This document shows, piece after piece, positions 26,577 through 31,700 of a DNA stretch of 31,700 bases (position 1 is the first letter of the stretch; every line of letters starts with the position of its first letter). A program made the translations under genes and the position numbers. Source of the DNA: CAISDA01 sp050258555 (GTDB lineage: Bacteria; Bacteroidota; Ignavibacteria; UBA10030; UBA8401). The stretch covers positions 1 to 31,700 of the forward strand of contig JBLMZA010000047.1 of NCBI GenBank assembly GCA_050258555.1, in the 5' to 3' direction. Below the pieces are notes generated by a model. That model did no database searches. It was not told the origin of the DNA and worked only from the letters and a program-made list of their open reading frames with translations.

Positions 26577-26619
26577 GGGGCGAAGCAGCGCTTCGCCCCA
26601 CATGGCGCTTCGCCCCACA
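26577..26619. repeat. Hairpin with a duplicated 3' arm between ftsK and lolA
   Basis: GGGGCGAAGC (26577-26586) pairs perfectly over 10 bp with GCTTCGCCCC (26590-26599) across a 3-base loop. The 15-base string GCGCTTCGCCCCACA occurs twice, at 26588-26602 and 26605-26619. The left arm could therefore also pair with the second copy, giving two mutually exclusive stems. It may be a transcription end or a small REP-like repeat; no T run follows. Confidence 0.6.
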
Positions 26620-26654
26620 ATTTATAATTGGGATGCTTTTTATTCGGAGAGGGA

Positions 26655-27317
26655 ATGAAAACAATTCTTTGTGCATTGCTCTTTGCCGCGGCGTCGATCG
26701 CCGTCGCGCAGGACGTCGAACCGTCCGAGGTGCTCGAAAACGTCCAGAAAAAATATTCCGATGTGAACGACGCCCAGGCGAAGTTCACGCAAAAAGTCTC
26801 CTTCAAGTATGCGAAGGTCGAGCAGTCCTTCAACGGCACCGTGAAGATGAAGAAGGGCAACCGCTACCGCGTGGAATCGCAGCAGCAGACGCTCGTTACC
26901 GACGGCAAGACGGTCTGGCTTTACACGCCCTCGACCAAACAGGTGCTCATCGACTCCTATAAAAGCGATCCGCGCGCGTTTTCGCCCGACCGCTTCCTGC
27001 TGGGACTGCCGAAGAATTTCCAGGCGACGCTGCTGAACGAGAATGCGTCGTCGGTCGGCGCCGATTACGTGCTGAAGCTCGCGCCGAAGACGAACACGGA
27101 GTCGACGAAGCTCTTCAAATCGCTGAAAGTATGGGTGGCCGAAAAGGACTGGAGCGTGCGGAAGATCGAATATGTGGACATGAACGACACGCGCACCGTC
27201 TACACGCTCTCGGCGCTGCAATTCGATGAAGGCGTGCCCGATGGGGTCTTCCATTTTATTCCTCCTGCCGGCGCCCAGGTGGTCGATCTGAGAAACGCCC
27301 GGCCGGGCCAGCGATAA
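26655..27317 (+). CDS. lolA: LolA-like outer-membrane lipoprotein carrier
   Basis: The 220-residue periplasmic protein has a signal peptide (MKTILCALLFAAASIAVAQ) followed by the LolA fold: a leading helix with YSDVNDAQAKFTQ, strands such as FNGTVKMKKGNRYRVE and KTVWLYTP, and a conserved downstream segment VRKIEYVDMNDTRTVYTL. LolA takes lipoproteins from the LolCDE transporter to the outer membrane. Start 26655 is chosen for its signal peptide and the AGAGGGA site just before it. It opens a run of envelope genes. A TATAAT at 26623-26628 could be a -10 element, but no -35 is evident. Confidence 0.88.
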   Translation: MKTILCALLFAAASIAVAQDVEPSEVLENVQKKYSDVNDAQAKFTQKVSFKYAKVEQSFNGTVKMKKGNRYRVESQQQTLVTDGKTVWLYTPSTKQVLIDSYKSDPRAFSPDRFLLGLPKNFQATLLNENASSVGADYVLKLAPKTNTESTKLFKSLKVWVAEKDWSVRKIEYVDMNDTRTVYTLSALQFDEGVPDGVFHFIPPAGAQVVDLRNARPGQR

Positions 27318-27355
27318 ATTTCCCGTTACCGATAGCAGAAAGTCCGAGCCGTCTC

Positions 27356-28369
27356 GTGAAGCTGAAATCGATCATAAATTATTCGCTCAGTCTTGGGTTG
27401 ACGCTGCTGTTCATGTATCTTGCATTTCGCGGGAAGGACATGGGCCAGTTGTGGGCGTCGGTGTCCAACGTGTCCCTGGGCTGGTTCGTGCTTCTGACCG
27501 TCGGCGGCACGATCAGTCATCTCATCCGCGCGTGGCGATGGCAGTACATCCTGTATCCCATCAAGCCCGATGTGTCCCTGCGCAATTCCTTTTCGGCGGT
27601 GATGATCGGCTACCTCGTCAACAACGTCCTGCCGCGCGTGGGCGAAGTCGTCCGTCCGGTCGCCATCGGCAAACTCGAAAAAATCTCGCGCAGCGCGGCC
27701 TTCGGCACTGTCATCCTCGAACGGCTCATCGATCTGATCACGTTCGTCTTTTTCCTGCTGCTTGTGCTGCTGCTGTATGCCGCGTCGTTCGCAAAACTGT
27801 TTCCGGGAGTCGCGAATATCGAATGGGTCTTCCTCGCGATCGCCGTCGCATCGCTGGCCGCATTTGTGTTCATTTTCCTGAAGGCGGAACTGGTCTTCTC
27901 TCTCGTCCGCCGCGCCATCGTCGTGCTGCCAGAAGCGATCCGGAAGAAGGCCGAACGGATTGTCGATTCCTTCCTCACGGGCTTCGGCGCGTCGAAGCAT
28001 TCCGGCAACTTCCTCATGATCGCCGTGACGAGCCTCATGATCTGGGGACTCTACATCGTCCTCATGTACATTCCGTTCTTTCCGTTCGGATTGATCGGCG
28101 TATACGGCCTCGATTTCAGTTCCGCGACGATTCTTATGGTCGTCTCCGGCATCGCCTTTGCCGTCCCGACGCCGAGCGGCTTCGGATCGTATCACCTGCT
28201 CATGGCAATGGTTCTGTCGAAACTCTTCGATGTTGATCCCGTGGTGGCGGCCGGATACACGCTCTACACGCATTCTCTCGGATTCATTTCGACCACCATC
28301 GTCGGATTGTATTATCTGGCGGTCGACAAGATTCATGTGGTGGAAATCGTCTCGGAGCCCGGCGTATGA
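27356..28369 (+). CDS. UPF0104/lysylphosphatidylglycerol-synthase-type transmembrane protein
   Basis: The 337-residue protein has about eight membrane helices and the family signature IGYLVNNVLPRVGEVVRP near residues 83-100, including the Arg-Gly-Glu...Arg core. Like the gene at 15251 it lacks the soluble aminoacyl-transferase domain of MprF, so a lipid translocation role is more likely than lysine addition. It starts with GTG, with only a weak ribosome-binding site, 38 bp after LolA, and its stop overlaps the next gene by 4 bp. The linkage to LolA suggests a role in envelope building. The lipid is unknown. Confidence 0.85.
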   Translation: MKLKSIINYSLSLGLTLLFMYLAFRGKDMGQLWASVSNVSLGWFVLLTVGGTISHLIRAWRWQYILYPIKPDVSLRNSFSAVMIGYLVNNVLPRVGEVVRPVAIGKLEKISRSAAFGTVILERLIDLITFVFFLLLVLLLYAASFAKLFPGVANIEWVFLAIAVASLAAFVFIFLKAELVFSLVRRAIVVLPEAIRKKAERIVDSFLTGFGASKHSGNFLMIAVTSLMIWGLYIVLMYIPFFPFGLIGVYGLDFSSATILMVVSGIAFAVPTPSGFGSYHLLMAMVLSKLFDVDPVVAAGYTLYTHSLGFISTTIVGLYYLAVDKIHVVEIVSEPGV

Positions 28370-29049
28370 GAACCATTCTGCTTTTCATGCTGATGTCGGC
28401 GGCATCATGCCTGGCGCAGACGGGGCGCACGCCGAACATGGTGCAGACTGAAAGCGTCAACCGCATCGGCATCTATGGAGGCATGGGCGTGCACGGCACG
28501 TTTGCTCCCTCTGTTGCCGATCATCTGAACGGCGTGAGCCGATCGGCATCCGAAGTCGGAAGCATCGCGACCTCGGTCGAATTTTTCGGAGGCATCGAAG
28601 TGCCGGTGAGCCCGGCATGGGCGCTGAAGGCCGAGCATTCGCTGCTCTTCAAATCGTACACGCTCGAGGCGACCATCTACGGCCGCGAAGAGCTCCGGTA
28701 CGACGTGCAGGCGCCCATGCTCATGGCGCAATACGTCATTCCCGGCCGCGGCTATTTCATCAAGTTCGGCGCCGGCGGCGGCTGGCACTGGGGAAAAATC
28801 CGCGTACATACATCCATCTATGGAGAGGAAACAATCTATACGGCGAGCGGCATCGGAGGCAGGGCGGAAGCCGAAGGCCAGACGGCCTTCGACAGCCATC
28901 TCTTCGGATATATCAGCGGATCGATCGGATTCGAGGCCCTGGGCCGGGTGCGGTCGGACCGCGGCATGTCGCTGACGGACGGAAACACCTCCGTCTCGCT
29001 CAATTATTTCACGGCCGGAGTGCGCTTCGGCCTCATGTATTATTTCTGA
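28366..29049 (+). CDS. Secreted beta-barrel-like protein of unknown function
   Basis: I do not recognise the family. The 227-residue protein starts with a signal peptide (MRTILLFMLMSAASCLAQ), then glycine- and aromatic-rich alternating strands (for example FIKFGAGGGWHWGKIR) and ends in GVRFGLMYYF, a C-terminal aromatic typical of small eight-strand outer-membrane barrels. The start overlaps the UPF0104 gene by 4 bp, and the stop overlaps the cyclophilin start by one base (TGATG), so the genes are coupled. A Cys in the signal region (SAASCLAQ) might be read as a lipobox, but the match is poor. Confidence 0.7.
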   Translation: MRTILLFMLMSAASCLAQTGRTPNMVQTESVNRIGIYGGMGVHGTFAPSVADHLNGVSRSASEVGSIATSVEFFGGIEVPVSPAWALKAEHSLLFKSYTLEATIYGREELRYDVQAPMLMAQYVIPGRGYFIKFGAGGGWHWGKIRVHTSIYGEETIYTASGIGGRAEAEGQTAFDSHLFGYISGSIGFEALGRVRSDRGMSLTDGNTSVSLNYFTAGVRFGLMYYF

Positions 29050-29645
29050 TGAAACTATCCGTCGCTTCTCTCATGTTAGTATGTATCTGCATCGGGGGAT
29101 GTTCGCCGATGTGGACGCAGAAAACACAAAACAAAGGGACTACAGTGGAAGAAAAAAACGTAACGGTTGTCATCGAGACGTCGCTCGGAGCCATTACCGT
29201 GCTGCTCGATGCGGAGCATGCGCCGAAGCATGCGGCAAATTTCGTGAAGCTCGCCACATCGAAGTATTATGACGGGACGACATTCCATCGCGTCATTCCC
29301 GGATTCATGATCCAGGGCGGCGATCCGAATTCGCGCAGCGAGGACCGCTCGACGCACGGCATCGGCGGACCCAGCTACAAGATCGACGCCGAAATCGGGC
29401 TCAAGCATGAACGCGGCGTGATCGCCGCTGCGCGCCAGGGGGACCAGGTCAATCCGCAGCGCAAGTCCAGCGGCTCGCAGTTCTACATCACCGTCGTGCC
29501 CACGCCGCACCTGGACGGGCAGTATTCCGTGTTCGGCAAGGTGATCGACGGCATGAACGTGGTCGATTCGATCGCCGCCGTCAAGCGCGATCCGCGCGAC
29601 AATCCCCTCACGCCGGTCGTGATCAACAGCGTGACGGTGAAGTAA
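29049..29645 (+). CDS. Cyclophilin-type peptidyl-prolyl isomerase, lipoprotein
   Basis: The 198-residue protein begins with a lipoprotein signal (MKLSVASLMLVCICIGGCSP, with the lipid-bearing Cys in IGGC) and continues as a compact bacterial cyclophilin: YYDGTTFHRVIPGFMIQGGD, then SGSQFYITVVPTPHLDGQYSVFGKV. These hold the active-site Arg, Phe and Gln residues. It would speed proline isomerisation in the periplasm, perhaps for outer-membrane proteins such as the barrel encoded just before it. The frame is open upstream to 28617, but the ATG overlapping the barrel stop fits the lipoprotein signal and is the evident start. Two tandem Cys residues in the signal are unremarkable. Confidence 0.93.
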   Translation: MKLSVASLMLVCICIGGCSPMWTQKTQNKGTTVEEKNVTVVIETSLGAITVLLDAEHAPKHAANFVKLATSKYYDGTTFHRVIPGFMIQGGDPNSRSEDRSTHGIGGPSYKIDAEIGLKHERGVIAAARQGDQVNPQRKSSGSQFYITVVPTPHLDGQYSVFGKVIDGMNVVDSIAAVKRDPRDNPLTPVVINSVTVK

Positions 29646-30662
29646 GTGGCGAAAGCGCCCAAAGAAAAGCTCGATGCCGACGGTATCATTTCCGGCATGA
29701 AAGCGAAGTCGTTCTCGCCCCTGTATTTCTTCTACGGAGAAGAGGACTATTTCATCGACGGCATCATCGACGCCGCCATCCGCTATGGCGTCGATGAGTC
29801 GACGAAGCAGTTCAACTGCGACATCGTGCACGGATCGGATACCGACGGACGGAAAGTGGGAGCCATGGCGATGGCCTATCCGATGATGGCCGACCGCCGG
29901 CTGGTGGTGGTGAAAGATTTCGACCGTCTGGCGGAGAAGGAAGTGCTCGAGCCGTATTTCGAAAAGCCGTCGCCGACGACGGTCATGATTCTGACCGCCT
30001 CGAATCCCGACATGCGCAAGAAGCCGTACTCGCTCCTGAAGAAGCATTCGACGGGCGGCGAGGCGGCGCGCCTGTACGACAATCAGGTGCCGGCGTGGAT
30101 CGAATCGCATGTGAAGAAGCAGAAAAAGACGATCGCTCCGCAGGCGGCGGCGCTCCTTCAGTCGTATGTCGGCAGTTCGCTCAGAGAACTGGCCAACGAG
30201 ATCGAGAAGCTGCTCATCGCCGTGGGCGAGAAGGAATCGATCGATGCGGCCGACGTCGAGCGTGTGGTGGGCGTGTCGCGCGAATACACGGTCTTCGAAC
30301 TCGCCACGGCGGTCGGCGAGAAGAACATCAAGCGCGCCATCGAGATTGCCGAGCGGATCCTCGACATGGGCGGATCGCCCATTCCGATGATCGCGGCGCT
30401 GACGCAGCATTTCATCAAGCTCTGGAAGCTGTGGGATGCGCGGCGCCTCGGCAAATCGGATGCCGAAGCGGCACAGGCCTCAGGCATCGTGCCGTTTTTT
30501 CTGCAGCAGTATGTGCGGCAGCTTCAGCATTACACGGGCAGCGAGATCGAGAATGCGTTCTGCGTGCTCGCGCGCGCCGACGAGCAGCTGAAAAGCTCGC
30601 AGTCCGATGAGAAGGTCATCATTGCTGTCGCCGTTTCAGAAATCATCGTGAGGCAGTCTTAG
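29646..30662 (+). CDS. holA: DNA polymerase III delta subunit
   Basis: The 338-residue protein matches the clamp-loader delta subunit: PLYFFYGEEDYFIDGII near the N terminus, a nucleotide-fold domain with DRRLVVVKDFDRL, a middle SYVGSSLRELANEIEKL segment, and a C-terminal helical domain (GGSPIPMIAALTQHFIKLWKLW). Delta opens the sliding clamp and loads it on primed DNA. It begins with GTG directly after the cyclophilin stop (TAA-GTG), so expression is probably coupled. It is of usual length and is a standard single-copy gene. Confidence 0.92.
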   Translation: MAKAPKEKLDADGIISGMKAKSFSPLYFFYGEEDYFIDGIIDAAIRYGVDESTKQFNCDIVHGSDTDGRKVGAMAMAYPMMADRRLVVVKDFDRLAEKEVLEPYFEKPSPTTVMILTASNPDMRKKPYSLLKKHSTGGEAARLYDNQVPAWIESHVKKQKKTIAPQAAALLQSYVGSSLRELANEIEKLLIAVGEKESIDAADVERVVGVSREYTVFELATAVGEKNIKRAIEIAERILDMGGSPIPMIAALTQHFIKLWKLWDARRLGKSDAEAAQASGIVPFFLQQYVRQLQHYTGSEIENAFCVLARADEQLKSSQSDEKVIIAVAVSEIIVRQS

Positions 30663-30681
30663 CAGATATCTACGGGGTCCC

Positions 30682-31700
30682 ATGACACTGTTTCTTCCGC
30701 CGACGCCGTTCGAATGGGTGCTGTTCTTCTGTGTTTTTTTCGGACTCGGTTCCTTTGTCGCCGCTTCGGAATTCATCCGCGCACGCCTGAACGGATCTCC
30801 CGAGATCACACGCAAACTCGTGCATGTCGTCACTGGCGTGCTCATCTGCTTTGCTCCCCGCATCTTCACATCCGGCATTCCCCCGATGCTGCTTGCCGCG
30901 TCATTCATGGTCATCAATTTCGGCGCGATCCGCTTCGGACTTCTCAAGGGGATGCACGGCACGAACCGCGTCTCCTTCGGCACGGTCTATTACCCCTTTT
31001 CCTTCTTCATGCTCGTGCTCCTTGCATGGGATTCGGCGCCGTACATCATCACGATCTCCATTCTTGTGCTGGCGCTCGGCGATGCCGCCGCGGCCATTGT
31101 CGGAGAGCATCGTCCCCATCCTCATATGTATGCGCTGACGAGCGATAAGAAATCCGTCGAAGGCTCCGCGGCGATGTTCCTTGTGACATTCGCCGTGCTT
31201 CTTGCGGGTCTGCACTGGGTGGTTCCGTCGGAGATCACGCTGCCGATGCCTTCCGCGGTCATCGCCGCATCGATTGCGCTCTTTGTGACGGCATGGGAAG
31301 CGATCTCATCGCAGGGCAGCGACAACCTGACCGTCCCGCTTTCGGCCGGATATGCACTCGATTACTTTCTCACTCCGCTGCCGCATCACATTCCCGCCCA
31401 GTTCGTCACGGGGCTCGTGCTGGCTCTGGCAATCGTGCTGCTTTCATACCGGTTCCGGTTCCTGAGCGCCAGTGGCGCGGCGGCGACGTTTATCCTCGCA
31501 ACGATCATCTTCGGCATCGGCGGATGGATGTGGACCGTTCCCATCGTGACATTCTTCATTCTCTCGAGCATGCTCTCGAAACTTTCCGGGAGAACGAAGA
31601 GGGAAGCGGAACTGCTGTTTGAAAAATCGGGAAGAAGGGATGCGGGACAGGTGGCGGCAAACGGCGGCGTGGCGGGAGCGGTGATCGTTTTCTGGTATAT
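30682..31700 (+). CDS. Polyprenol/phytol kinase-like protein fused to a DUF92 (VTE6-like) domain, 3' end outside window
   Basis: The frame is open to the window end (339 codons). The first part, about residues 1-250, is a membrane protein with the CTP-dependent dolichol/phytol kinase features RKLVHVVTGVL (44-54) and LGDAAAAIVGE followed by KKSVEGSAAMF. From about residue 258 the sequence continues as the DUF92 family (SASGAAATFILA, then LSKLSGRTKREAELLFEKSG and RDAGQVAANGG). Plant VTE5 (phytol kinase) and VTE6 (phytyl-phosphate kinase) are members of these two families, so one chain may make an isoprenyl diphosphate from a free alcohol. The substrate here is not shown. It starts 19 bp after holA. 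Confidence 0.85.
   Translation, partial: MTLFLPPTPFEWVLFFCVFFGLGSFVAASEFIRARLNGSPEITRKLVHVVTGVLICFAPRIFTSGIPPMLLAASFMVINFGAIRFGLLKGMHGTNRVSFGTVYYPFSFFMLVLLAWDSAPYIITISILVLALGDAAAAIVGEHRPHPHMYALTSDKKSVEGSAAMFLVTFAVLLAGLHWVVPSEITLPMPSAVIAASIALFVTAWEAISSQGSDNLTVPLSAGYALDYFLTPLPHHIPAQFVTGLVLALAIVLLSYRFRFLSASGAAATFILATIIFGIGGWMWTVPIVTFFILSSMLSKLSGRTKREAELLFEKSGRRDAGQVAANGGVAGAVIVFWY

Overview
The window is a densely packed, fairly GC-rich bacterial chromosome segment with diderm (outer-membrane) features: two beta-barrel proteins, a LolA carrier, a lipoprotein cyclophilin, an SRP RNA and FtsK. Gene content (RNase E/G with an acidic insert, Fsa-type transaldolase, GcvT, ComB-like phosphatase, LolA, UPF0104 membrane proteins, a polyprenol kinase-DUF92 fusion, and a Bacteroidetes-length inositol-phosphate synthase) fits the Bacteroidota/Chlorobiota (FCB) assemblage, possibly an Ignavibacteria/Kapabacteria-like lineage. 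That placement is inference from gene content only. No mobile elements, CRISPR arrays or rRNA genes were seen.

Layout. (1) 1-3466, plus strand: the 3' part of a poly-HAMP chemotaxis receptor followed 7 bp later by a porin-like outer-membrane protein. (2) 3456-6413, minus strand: a three-gene operon of type III polyketide synthase, SAM methyltransferase and FAD oxidoreductase, similar in composition to phenolic-lipid operons such as Streptomyces srsABC. (3) 6616-10126, plus strand: a membrane sensor kinase and an NtrC-type sigma-54 activator, overlapping by 8 bp. (4) 10285-18329, plus strand: a sigma-54 promoter that fits the consensus well, followed by eight tightly packed genes: nucleotidyltransferase, ATP-grasp enzyme, class III aminotransferase, CDP-alcohol phosphotransferase, Gfo/Idh/MocA oxidoreductase, UPF0104 membrane protein, HAD protein and myo-inositol-phosphate synthase. 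(5) 18408-19639: a J-domain protein with a Tyr-Glu-Arg repeat, tRNA-Ala(CGC) and the small SRP RNA. (6) 19894-26535: housekeeping genes rng, transaldolase, gcvT, comB-like and ftsK. (7) 26655-31700: an envelope set (LolA, UPF0104, beta-barrel, cyclophilin lipoprotein), then holA and a partial two-domain lipid-alcohol kinase.

The most interesting part is region 4. MIP synthase would make inositol phosphate, the nucleotidyltransferase could activate it as CDP-inositol, and the CDP-alcohol phosphotransferase could move phosphoinositol onto a lipid or second alcohol. The oxidoreductase, aminotransferase and ATP-grasp enzyme suggest that the head group is further modified (for example to an amino-inositol, or phosphorylated or acylated), and the UPF0104 protein may flip the product. 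The two-component pair directly upstream, and the -24/-12 promoter between them, suggest that the cluster is switched on by its own signal. The function is inference; the gene order, motifs and promoter are visible in the sequence.
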